Shown piece after piece: positions 1 to 8,294 of a stretch of DNA of 64,000 bases. This DNA is from DASUBV01 sp963822485 (GTDB taxonomy: Bacteria > Actinomycetota > Actinomycetes > Streptosporangiales > Streptosporangiaceae): the NCBI GenBank assembly GCA_963822485.1, contig CAWGHW010000027.1, forward strand, positions 62,001 through 126,000. Reading direction: 5' to 3'. A program made the position numbers and the translations under genes. Every line of letters starts with the position of its first letter. Position 1 is the stretch's first letter. The notes beneath the pieces are model-generated. The model had not been told where the DNA came from. It saw only the letters and a program-made list of their open reading frames with translations, and made no database searches.

Positions 1-610
1 AGGGTCACCGGGATGCGAGTCCAGGACGTGCCGGTCAGGGACGAGGTGCGCCAGAAGGTGAGCTGCTTGCTGGTGCACTTCTGGGCGAACTCCTTGCACG
101 GCGAGACCACCGCGTAGGTCGCCGACGCGCTGCGGGCCAGGGCCAGGACCTGATGGCCGTGGCCGGGGACCGGCTCCGCCGTCCAGGACTTGCCGCCATT
201 GGCGGTCCGGTACAGCGCCGGGCCGTAGGCCCAGGCCACCGACGTGGTGGCGAAGCGGATCTCGTCCACCCCGACATCGGCCGCAGTGGCATTGGTGCCG
301 ATCGGGGTGTTGATCGAGCCGGCCAGGCGCCAGCTCGTGCCGCCGTTGCCGGTGGCCAGGACGTCGGTGCAGCTCTTCTTGCCGCACGGCGCGGAGCCGA
401 GCAGCCAGCCGCGCTTGACCGACAGCCAGTTCAGCGACGCGGCCTTGAACTTCGCCGGCGCCGCGGCGGCGCCCCTGGCCCGGGCGGACGCGGCGGCGGC
501 GCGGACGGCGCGGCCTGGGCCACGGCGGGCACGCAGAGGGCCGCGCCGGTCGCGGCGGCGAGGAGGGTGACGGTGGTGACGCGCCGCACGAAGCGAGCGG
601 TCAGGTTCAT
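1..610 (-). CDS. Exported BNR/Asp-box repeat protein, 3' end outside window, apparent frameshift
   Basis: The ATG at 610 opens a clear Sec signal peptide (basic MNLTARFVRR, then a hydrophobic stretch ending in VAQAAP). The mature part lies in another frame and runs to the window edge. It contains two Asp-box-like blades (GNGGTSW and ANGGKSW) typical of sialidase or photosynthesis-stability-factor beta propellers. The frame change falls in the Ala/Pro-rich linker between about 440 and 520, a GC-only tract, so a one-base sequencing error is likely. The start overlaps the stop of the upstream transporter frame. The substrate is unknown; these propellers are often non-enzymatic cell-surface proteins. 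Confidence 0.6.
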
Positions 611-1815
611 GGTGCTCCCTGCTGGCTCAGGCCACGCTGGCCCAGCCGGTCGGAATGGAATGGACCTATCACGCCCGTTATGACGCCATTGTGAGCCGCC
701 TGGTTGGGCCGATCTCCGGCCCGACGGGGGCGGCCGGGGGCCGGGACCGGTAACTGACGCCGGGCGCGCAGCGCCCGCCGTCCCCTGACCAGCAGCGACG
801 GCGGGCGGCGGGCGGCGCGGACGGCCGGGTCGGCCAGGTCGAGCCGGGCCGCGCGGTACAGGTCCGGCTCCAGGAAGATGTGCTCCGCGATCGGCACCGC
901 GGCCCGGATCCGGCGCTCGGCGGCGTCGATGCCCGCCACAACGCGGGTCGCGGGGTCACTGCCCGCGACGGCGATCTTGGCCGCCACCAGCAGCGTCTCG
1001 GGCCCGACGTGCAGGGTGCGCAGGTGGATCACCCCCAGCACCTCCGGGCCGTCCTCGATGGCCGCGACGATCTCGGCCTCCACGTCCGGGGTGGCCGACT
1101 CCCCGATGAGCAGGCTCTTCATCTCGATCGCGAGGACCGCGGCCACGCAGGCCAGCAGCACCCCGATCGCGATCGAGCCGGCCCCGTCCCACCGGCTGTC
1201 CCCGGTCGCCTCGGTCAGCGACACCCCGGCCAGCGCGAACACCAGCCCGGTCAGCGCCGCGGTGTCCTCCAGGACCACCGCGGGCAGCTCGGGCGCCTTG
1301 GCCCGCCTGATGAACCGGACGAAGCTCCGCCAGCTCGACGAGCCGCGGGCCGGGCGGGACTCGTTGACCGCGGTGCGCAGCGAGAACGCCTCCAGCGCGA
1401 TGGCGATGAACAGCACGCCGAACGCCACGAAGGGCGAGGTCACCTGCTCGGGGTGCCGGACCCGCTCGACGCCCTCGTACACCGAGAACAGCGCGCCCAC
1501 CGTGAACAGCACCACGGCCACGATGAACGCGTAGAAGTACCGCTCCCCGCCGAACCCGAACTGGTGTTCCTCGGTCTCCTCGCGCATCGCGCGCCTGCGG
1601 CCGAGCAGCAGGAGCAGCTGGTTGCCCGAGTCGGCCACCGAGTGCGCTGACTCGGCCAGCAGGGACGCCGAGCCGGTGATGGCGAACGCGGTGAACTTGG
1701 TTGCGGCGATGCCCAGGTTGGCCGCCAGGGCGGCGATAAGGGCCCGTTTGCCCCCGCTGTGCTCGGATTCCGCCGAGGCCGAGGCCGCGGCCGCCGGCTC
1801 AGTGCTGATCCGCGC
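607..1815 (-). CDS. Cation diffusion facilitator (CDF) family transporter
   Basis: Probable proton-coupled divalent-cation exporter of the plasma membrane. Five to six hydrophobic segments are visible, with the CDF metal motif HSVAD (HxxxD) in TM2 and a later acidic pair in LEDTAALTGL. A cytoplasmic C-terminal domain follows (about the last 150 residues of the core). Family similarity begins upstream of the GTG at 1638, at about GKRALIAALAANLG near 1760, but the open frame, which extends to 1815, holds no ATG, GTG or TTG before that point. The true start is therefore unclear: an unusual codon, or an indel at the junction with the upstream Trm112-like gene. The last 70 or so residues are Arg-rich and not family-like, so a second frame error near 830-860 is possible. 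Confidence 0.75.
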   Translation of the reverse strand, partial: ARISTEPAAAASASAESEHSGGKRALIAALAANLGIAATKFTAFAITGSASLLAESAHSVADSGNQLLLLLGRRRAMREETEEHQFGFGGERYFYAFIVAVVLFTVGALFSVYEGVERVRHPEQVTSPFVAFGVLFIAIALEAFSLRTAVNESRPARGSSSWRSFVRFIRRAKAPELPAVVLEDTAALTGLVFALAGVSLTEATGDSRWDGAGSIAIGVLLACVAAVLAIEMKSLLIGESATPDVEAEIVAAIEDGPEVLGVIHLRTLHVGPETLLVAAKIAVAGSDPATRVVAGIDAAERRIRAAVPIAEHIFLEPDLYRAARLDLADPAVRAARRPPSLLVRGRRALRARRQLPVPAPGRPRRAGDRPNQAAHNGVITGVIGPFHSDRLGQRGLSQQGAP

Positions 1816-1993
1816 TCACTCCCGGTTCGCGGGCCTCGTCGATCAGCAGCACCGGGATGTCATCGCGCACCGGGTAGGCCAGACCGCAGTCCGGGCCGGT
1901 GCAGATCAGCTCGTCGGCGGCCGGGTCAGCGCGCAGCGGGGAGTGACATTTCGGGCAGGCCAGAATGTCCAGCAGCCATTCATCGATCTGCAC
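1799..1993 (-). CDS. Trm112-like zinc-ribbon protein
   Basis: A 64-residue protein with the Trm112/UPF0434 pattern: CPKC near residue 13, then LICTGPDCGLAYPVRDDIPVLL, giving two cysteine pairs and the conserved YPVxxxIPVLL end. In bacteria these stand-alone Trm112-like proteins sit beside phosphomannomutase, as here, with 11 bp between the genes; their role is not established. The gene is probably co-transcribed with manB upstream and the CDF transporter downstream. Confidence 0.85.
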   Translation of the reverse strand: MQIDEWLLDILACPKCHSPLRADPAADELICTGPDCGLAYPVRDDIPVLLIDEAREPGVSADQH

Positions 1994-2004
1994 TATGCCC
2001 TCCG

Positions 2005-3372
2005 TTATGATCCGTCTCCCGAGCCGTCTGAGCGCACGATACCCAGGACCTCGTCCCGGACCGCAGCCAGGGTAGCCGCATCGCGCGCCTCGACGTTCAG
2101 CCGGAGCAGCGGCTCGGTGTTCGACGGCCGCACGTTGAACCAGTAGTCCGGGCCCGTCACCGTGAGCCCGTCCAGCTCGTCGGTGCTGAAGCCGGGCCGG
2201 CTGGCGAACGCGGCCCGCACCTTCTCCGTGGCGGCGGCCTGGTCGCTGACCTCGCTGTTGATCTCCCCCGAGGCCACGTACCGGGAGTACTCGGTGAGCA
2301 GCTCGGACAGCGGCTTGGTGGTCGACCCCACCGCGGCCAGCACGTGCAGCGCGGCCAGCATGCCGGAGTCGGCGAACCAGAAGTCCCGGAAGTAGAAGTG
2401 GCCCGAGTGCTCGCCGCCGAAGATGGCGCCCGTCTGCGCCATCTGGGCCTTGATGAACGAGTGGCCGACCCGGGTCCGGACCGGGACGCCGCCGTGCTCG
2501 GTGACGATCTCGGGTACCGCGCGGGAGGTGATCAGGTTGTGGATGATCGTGGCCCCCGGCTGGCGGCCGAGCTCGCGGACCGCGATCAGGGCGGTGAGCA
2601 CCGACGGGGAGACGATCTCGCCGCGCTCGTCGACCACGAAGCAGCGGTCGGCGTCGCCGTCGAACGCCAGCCCGAGGTCCGCGCCGGCCTTCACCACGGC
2701 CTGCTGGAGGTCGGCCAGGTTGGCCGGGTCGATGGGGTTGGCCTCGTGGTTCGGGAAGTTGCCGTCGAGCTCGAAGTACAGCGGCACGGTCTCGATGGGC
2801 AGGCCCTCGAAGACCCTGGGCACCGTGTACCCGCCCATCCCGTTGCCCGCGTCCACGGCCACCTTGAGCGGCCGGATGCCGGACAGGTCGACCAGGGTCT
2901 TGAGGTGGTCCGCGTAACCGGACAGCAGGTCCCGGCCGGTGATCGTGCCCGGCGTCCCCGAGTAGGCCGGCACCCCGGCCATGGCCATGTCCCGCAGCTG
3001 CGTGAGCCCCGTCTCGGCACCCACCGGCCGGGCGCCCGCGCGGCAGAGCTTGATCCCGTTGTACTTGGCCGGGTTGTGGCTGGCGGTGATCATCGCGCCG
3101 GGGATGTCGAGGCTGCCGCTGGCGTAGTAGAGCATGTCGGTCGAGCCGAGCCCGGCGCTGATGACATCCGCGCCCTGGGCCGCCGCGCCGCGGCCGAACG
3201 CCCGGGCCAGTCCGGGCGAGGACAGCCGCATGTCGTGGGCGGTCACCACGGCCGGGGCGCCGGTCAGCCGGACGAACGCGGCCCCCGTGGCCTCGGCGAC
3301 GTGCTCGTCGAGCTCCTCAGGGACCACGCCCCGGATGTCATACGCCTTGAAGATCTTCTCGTACTCGGCCAC
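2005..3372 (-). CDS. manB: Phosphomannomutase/phosphoglucomutase
   Basis: Interconverts mannose-6-phosphate and mannose-1-phosphate, feeding GDP-mannose for mannolipids, glycoproteins and lipoglycans. All alpha-D-phosphohexomutase landmarks are present in 455 residues: the phosphoserine loop TASHNP (Ser98), the Mg-binding loop DGDADR (238-243), the sugar-specificity loop GEHSGH (320-325), and the C-terminal phosphate-binding NTEPLLRLNVEA. GEHSGH rather than a GEMS-type loop supports phosphomannomutase activity. The gene lies just upstream of the Trm112-like gene and downstream of DUF3499, the order I recall for M. tuberculosis Rv3257c-Rv3258c. The partner guanylyltransferase is at 30857-31987. 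Confidence 0.95.
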   Translation of the reverse strand: MAEYEKIFKAYDIRGVVPEELDEHVAEATGAAFVRLTGAPAVVTAHDMRLSSPGLARAFGRGAAAQGADVISAGLGSTDMLYYASGSLDIPGAMITASHNPAKYNGIKLCRAGARPVGAETGLTQLRDMAMAGVPAYSGTPGTITGRDLLSGYADHLKTLVDLSGIRPLKVAVDAGNGMGGYTVPRVFEGLPIETVPLYFELDGNFPNHEANPIDPANLADLQQAVVKAGADLGLAFDGDADRCFVVDERGEIVSPSVLTALIAVRELGRQPGATIIHNLITSRAVPEIVTEHGGVPVRTRVGHSFIKAQMAQTGAIFGGEHSGHFYFRDFWFADSGMLAALHVLAAVGSTTKPLSELLTEYSRYVASGEINSEVSDQAAATEKVRAAFASRPGFSTDELDGLTVTGPDYWFNVRPSNTEPLLRLNVEARDAATLAAVRDEVLGIVRSDGSGDGS

Positions 3373-3490
3373 CAGGCCCGCCTCTTTCGCCTCCGCTGCC
3401 GCGGCCGGGGCCGCGATGTAGGGGACCGAGCCTACCGGCGGCCTTCGGGTCCAGCCGGGCGCGCGGCCGGCTGTTTACCTAAACCGGCGG

Positions 3491-3868
3491 CTAGTGGCCG
3501 CGGGGGCGGGCGTCGGACGGCGCGGACCGCAGCACCCGCAGGTGCCCGCGGCGGCCGGTCTCCACGCCCTGGCCGACCGGCTCGGCGGGCCGGCGCGGCG
3601 CCGTCGCCTCGCGGACCGCGTTGGCCAGCGCCTCAAGATCATCGGCAGCCTCGGCCTCGGTCACCTCGGAGGGGGCGGGCAGCCGGACCACATCCCAGCC
3701 GCGCGGCACGACCAGCCGGTCCGCGTGCCGGGCGCACAGGTCATAGCAGTGCGGCTCCACGTAGGCGGCCAGCGGCCCGAGCACCGCCGTGGAGTCGCGG
3801 TAGACATAGGTGAGCGTATAGACGGCCACCTGCTTGCATGCTGGCCGCGAGCAGGTACGAGTACTCAT
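3491..3868 (-). CDS. DUF3499 family protein
   Basis: A 125-residue protein with the typical DUF3499 start MSTRTCSRPACKQVAVYTLTY, a second pair of Cys/His positions (PHCYDLCARHADR), and GWDVVRL. The four cysteines and the histidines suggest a small zinc-binding fold. Function is unknown. It is a conserved neighbour of manB in actinobacteria. It diverges from the metallopeptidase-like gene across about 190 bp that should hold both promoters. Confidence 0.85.
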   Translation of the reverse strand: MSTRTCSRPACKQVAVYTLTYVYRDSTAVLGPLAAYVEPHCYDLCARHADRLVVPRGWDVVRLPAPSEVTEAEAADDLEALANAVREATAPRRPAEPVGQGVETGRRGHLRVLRSAPSDARPRGH

Positions 3869-4057
3869 ATTCGCGCCCGGCGGAGGAGGACCCCGCGGCG
3901 TCTGTCCCCACGGATGACTGCACCGTGCCCGCGTACGTCGCTCACAACGGCTGACGGTACTTCAGCAGCCACCGGTAACGCCACCACCTGGGGCACTCTG
4001 CACGATCGTGTCTCCGATAGCTACATCGGAGTCTGCGATCTACTTGGGATACGCTCA

Positions 4058-4540
4058 GTGACCGTGCTTAACGGTGATGGCCGGGACCGGCCAGGCAGCC
4101 GGATCAGGCGACGGGATCGCCACGGTCGTGGCCTGCGCGGACTGCTGGTTCCGCCCGACGTTCCGCTCTACCGCAGCCGCAGCGAGCGGTTCGACGACCT
4201 GGTGCTGCTGGCCGTATCTCAGCTCGAGCCCCGGTGGGAGGCGGAGCTGGCGGGTGTCGAATTCGGCGTCGAGGAGATCCCGCCCGCCGAGCCCGCGAGC
4301 GACGACCCCGATCCGGTGCCGCTGGCCCGGCTGGAGCAGGGCTCGGCGGATGCCGGGAGTCCCGCCCGCCCGGCCCGGCCCGCCCGCATCGTGCTCTACC
4401 GGCGGCCGCTGATGGCCCGCGCCGAGGGCGATGAGGAGCTCGGCGAGCTGGTCCTGGACGTGGTGGTCGAGGAGTTCGCCCGCCTGCTCGGGCTGGACCC
4501 GCAGATCGTGGACCCCGGCTACCCCGGCGACGAGGACTAG
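4058..4540 (+). CDS. Metallopeptidase family protein (zincin-like), catalytic motif degenerate
   Basis: About 160 residues beginning at GTG 4058 (or GTG 4064). The DRHGRGLRGLLVPPDVPLYRSRSERFDDLV segment and the VDPGYPGDED end match the actinobacterial metallopeptidase family that sits beside DUF3499 (Rv3259-like, as I recall). Relatives I recall carry a histidine-containing HEVVVEQ motif; here the matching stretch reads LDVVVEEFARLLGLDPQ, so the first zinc-ligand histidine is gone and no HExxH remains. It is probably not a functional protease. The longer open frame back to 3494 overlaps DUF3499 and is not used. Confidence 0.75.
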   Translation: MTVLNGDGRDRPGSRIRRRDRHGRGLRGLLVPPDVPLYRSRSERFDDLVLLAVSQLEPRWEAELAGVEFGVEEIPPAEPASDDPDPVPLARLEQGSADAGSPARPARPARIVLYRRPLMARAEGDEELGELVLDVVVEEFARLLGLDPQIVDPGYPGDED

Positions 4541-4544
4541 CCGG

Positions 4545-6080
4545 CTAGCCGCGGCGGGCGCCGCCGACGGCCAGGGCCTGCTCGGCCACCGGCAGCGGCA
4601 CCCAGGTCAGGGCGCTGGTCATGGGCATGATCGTGCGCACGATGCCACCGCGCGAGCTGATGACCCGGCCCACGTAGACCGGGCCCGAGCCCGCCTCCGG
4701 GGTCACCAGCACCGCGAAGCTGACTTGCTTGCGGCCCGGCGGCCTGATCCGCGTCAGGACCGTGTGCCCGGCCGCGATGTGCACCACCGTGGCCTGCTGC
4801 CCCGAGAAGCTGGTCTTGGACGTGGCGGTCAGGATCCGCACCGTGGCCGCGCCCTGAGGCGCGGAGATGACCAGGCTCGCCGATCCGGCGGCGGACGCCG
4901 GGTTGTCGGCCGCGATGGCCTGCTCGCTGACCGGCGCGGCCGCGGCCGAGAGCGCGCCCGGCGACCCGGAGACGCCGCCCGGCACCAGGACGGCGGCCGC
5001 CACCGGGACGTTGGACGAGATCTGGAGCGCGGCCGGCACGCCCGACAGGGACGGCAGCGGGATGGCGGCGGCCGAGTCGCCGGCCAGGTCGATCCCGCTG
5101 CCCCCGGTGGGGTGGTAGGAGCCCCGGCTGGTCACCGCGGTCACCTTGATCTGGGCGGCGGTGGTGCCCGGCACGGCCACGTACAGGGTCCGCGTGCCCC
5201 TGGAGGAAGGCAGGCCGGGGATCACCTGGTTACGGGTCGGCGCCTGGGTCACCGGCAGCCAGGTACCCTCGCCCCCGCCCTTGTCGTTCTCCCGCACCGC
5301 GGCCACCACCCGGCCCTCGCTGGTGCTCACGTGCAGGGCGACGACCCGCGAGCCATGCAGCAGCTTGCTCAGCGACTGGCCGATGATCGCGTGCGGCGGG
5401 ACCACGATGCCCGTGTCGGCACTGCCCAGCAGCGGGCCGTTGTCGGTCAGCGCGTCGACCTGGACGTCGGCGGGCTGACTGTCGGTGTTCATCAGGTACA
5501 GCTCGATCAGCGACGCCGACGTGGCACTCGGGCCCACAAACCAGAAGTCGGTGCCCGGGGGCTGGCACGGCGCGGTGACCAGGCCGCTGGGGCTGGTCTG
5601 CTCAACCTCCAGGCCCTGGGCCAGGGCGCCGCTGGCCTGGACCATGACCCCGCCGCGCCCCTGGATGGTGATCACCCCGCCCGAGTCCGGGTCGCCGGGC
5701 ACCGCCCGGCTCCGGGGCGTGGGCGCGGCCGGTACCTTGGCCACGCTCAGCACGCTGGGCGTGGTCAGCGTGGCCACGGCGGGTCCCACGGCCGGGCTGC
5801 CCGCGCCCGACAGCCGGGTGATGACGGCCCGGCCCTGCGTGGCCGTGCCCGGCACCGACACGGCGGCCACGCCAGCGGCGGTGACCCCGACGGTGCCGGG
5901 TGACGGGCAGGCCCTGGTGGCCGACTTGACGTCGGCCCTGGCCGCCTGGCTGATCCTGGCCACGCTGCCCACCGTCGCGGGGTGCACGACCGAGCCCGCG
6001 CCGTACGCCGCGGCCAGGCCCGCCACCACGACGCCCACCGAGATCACCCGGCCGCGCACGCCTCCCGTAGCCAGCCTCAC
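4545..6080 (-). CDS. DUF5719 family membrane-anchored extracellular protein
   Basis: A 511-residue protein with one N-terminal membrane anchor (VISVGVVVAGLAAAYGAGSVV) followed by an Ala/Thr/Val/Ser-rich beta-type extracellular region with few charged residues, as in DUF5719. The GTG start at 6080 overlaps the stop of the preceding frame as GTGA, so translation is coupled to the glycosyltransferase tail upstream. The pairing of a GT2 glycosyltransferase with DUF5719 downstream of a WhiB gene is conserved in actinomycetes, suggesting a shared role at the cell envelope. No enzymatic motif is visible. Confidence 0.85.
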   Translation of the reverse strand: MRLATGGVRGRVISVGVVVAGLAAAYGAGSVVHPATVGSVARISQAARADVKSATRACPSPGTVGVTAAGVAAVSVPGTATQGRAVITRLSGAGSPAVGPAVATLTTPSVLSVAKVPAAPTPRSRAVPGDPDSGGVITIQGRGGVMVQASGALAQGLEVEQTSPSGLVTAPCQPPGTDFWFVGPSATSASLIELYLMNTDSQPADVQVDALTDNGPLLGSADTGIVVPPHAIIGQSLSKLLHGSRVVALHVSTSEGRVVAAVRENDKGGGEGTWLPVTQAPTRNQVIPGLPSSRGTRTLYVAVPGTTAAQIKVTAVTSRGSYHPTGGSGIDLAGDSAAAIPLPSLSGVPAALQISSNVPVAAAVLVPGGVSGSPGALSAAAAPVSEQAIAADNPASAAGSASLVISAPQGAATVRILTATSKTSFSGQQATVVHIAAGHTVLTRIRPPGRKQVSFAVLVTPEAGSGPVYVGRVISSRGGIVRTIMPMTSALTWVPLPVAEQALAVGGARRG

Positions 6081-8294
6081 CAGCCGTTCCTCTCGTCCCC
6101 GTCTTCACTGTCCGGCGCGGACCAGCGGCGCCGCGGGCGGGCGTCCGGACCGCCCCCGCCGCGGCGCGTCTGCGTGGACGGCAGCGGCTCCAGGGACTCG
6201 TCCGAGGCGGACCAGTCGGCGTCGCTGTCGTCCGGCGCCCAGTCCGGCCCGGCGCCCTGCGCCGGGCCGCTGCCATACGCCTGGTCAGCGCCGTAGGCCG
6301 GGCCGCCACGGTAGGCCGGGTCATCGTCGTAGGCCGAGCCGCCGGAGGGCTGGCCCGCGGACCGGCCGGGCTGCGGGCCGGTGCCCGGGCGCCGCCCGGG
6401 CCGCCGGGCCGCCGGGTGGCTGGGCGGCGGGTGGCTGGCCGGCCGGTGGCTGGGCGCCGCCGCGCCAGGCTCCGCTGGCCCCGGCGGGCCAGTCCGGCCG
6501 CTGGTCATCGCCGGGCCAGGACGGCGTCTGGTCGCTGCTGGCCCAGGAGGCCTGTTCGGCCGCCGGCCAGGCGGCCTGGTCCTCGGTGGACGGCCAGGAC
6601 GACTGGCCGCGCCCGCCGGATCCTGCCCCGCCCGGCCCGCCTGCCCCGCCCGGCCCGCCGCGCGGGGCGGGGGCCTCGTACTCGCCCGTCCGTCCGCGCG
6701 ATCCGGGTCCGGGATAGGGTCCCGTGCCGCCGGGGCGAGGGTGTTCGCCCGATCCGCCCCGGCCGGGACCGGCGTACGGGCCGGACTCGGCGTACCGGCT
6801 GCCTTCGGCGTAGGCCCCTGGCCGGGGGTACTCCCCCGACCCGCCGGGCAGCTCCGGACCGTCGTAGTCACCGGACCCGCGCCGTCCGGGACCGTCGTAC
6901 CCGCCACGCCGGGCCGGACCGTCGTAACCGCCCGCGCCGCCGCGCCGGTCAGGGCCGTCGTAGGCGCCGGGCCCGCCGCGCCGGTCCGGGCCGTCGTAGC
7001 CGCCGGATCCGCCGCGCGGCCCCTGGCCCTGGTGCGGGCCGGACTCGGCGTACTGTCCGGGCCGCGCGTACTCGTCTGACCCGCCACGCCGGCCAGGTCC
7101 GTCATAGGCACCCGGGCCACCCCGCGCCGCCGGCACGTCGTACTCACCAGTCCCGCCGCGCGGCCCAGGGACGTCGTACTCGCCGGTTCCGGCGCGCGAC
7201 CCCGGGGCACCGTACTCGCCGGTTCCGTCGCGCGAGCCGGACCCGTCGTTGTCGCCCGAGCGGCCGCGCCGCCATCGGCTCCCGCGACCCGAGTCGCCGC
7301 GTGATCCGGACGCAGCGTCCTCGTCCGACCCGCCACGCCGTCCCGACCGGCCGCCGTCGTCCGACCGGCCGCCGTCGCCCGACCCGCGACGGCCGGGGCC
7401 CGCATGCTGGCCCGACCCGCGCCGTCCCGACCGGCCCGCTGGCACCGGCGCGGCGGGCTGGCCCGCCCAGTCCTGATCCGCCTGACCCGAGTCGGGCCGG
7501 CCCGGCCGCGACTGGCCCTCCTCGGCCCAGCCGTCGGCCGGGGCGCCATAGGGCGCCGCACGGGACGGCCAGTCACCGGAGGATCCGGCCGATGGCGTAC
7601 CCGCCGGATACGGGCCGCTGCCGTAGCCGACCGCCGTCATGTCCGGGTCACGCTCGCCGCCAGCCGGACCCCGGCCGGGCTGAGCCTGGTCGAGCTCGTC
7701 GTCGTCCGGATACGGCCAGGCGCCCGTGGGCGACCGCACGCCGGCCGACGGGCCCGTCCGCCCGCCCGGCGGGTCACCCGCCGGGGATCGCCCGGCCGGA
7801 GCGCGCCCGGCGGCACCGGGCGGCATGTCGAGCACGCCCGAGTCGTCCCAGTCCTCGCCCTGGCCGCGGTCCCAGTCGGCCCGCCCGCCGGCCGCGGCGG
7901 CCGCCGCCAGCCCCGCACCGGCGGCTAGCCGCCCCGGTCCGCCAGGCCCGCCCGGTCCGCCGGCCCCAGCCGGCTGGCGCACGCCGGCCCCCGGGCTGCG
8001 CCGCGCTGTCCGGTCCGGTCTGCTTGCTCCGGCGGCCCAGGCCCCGGCCGCGCAGGCGGCCCTTGCCGCCGCGCCCGCCGGCCCGGCCGCCATCGGCGCC
8101 GGTCCCGTCGCCGGCCTGGCCAGCACCAGCCTGGCCAGCACCAGCCCGGTCCGCGCCAACCGCGTCATCATCCCGCCGGTCACCATCCAGCCGGCTCACC
8201 GTCGAGCCGACCGTCATCGAACCGGCCGCCGTCAGCCTCCCCGCGACCGCCGCCAGCCCGGTCGTCACGCGCCCGATCGTCACGCGCCCGATCG
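6077..8294 (-). CDS. Low-complexity tail of the GT2 glycosyltransferase, frame-broken
   Basis: Downstream of the stop at 8295 the minus strand keeps a coding-like, disordered composition of Gly, Pro, Arg, Asp and Tyr. It has tandem motifs such as GGYDGPDRRGG and TGEYDVPGPRGG from about 7300 to 6650. The coding-like stretch moves between frames near 8290, 8200, 8000 and 6400. The last part ends in SEDGDERNGW with a stop at 6077 that overlaps the DUF5719 start (GTGA), which argues that this is the true C-terminus. The simplest reading is one glycosyltransferase of roughly 1,850 residues with a cytoplasmic disordered tail and several indels in near-pure GC repeats. A separate short Gly-rich ORF (6321-8186) is the alternative. 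Confidence 0.5.
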
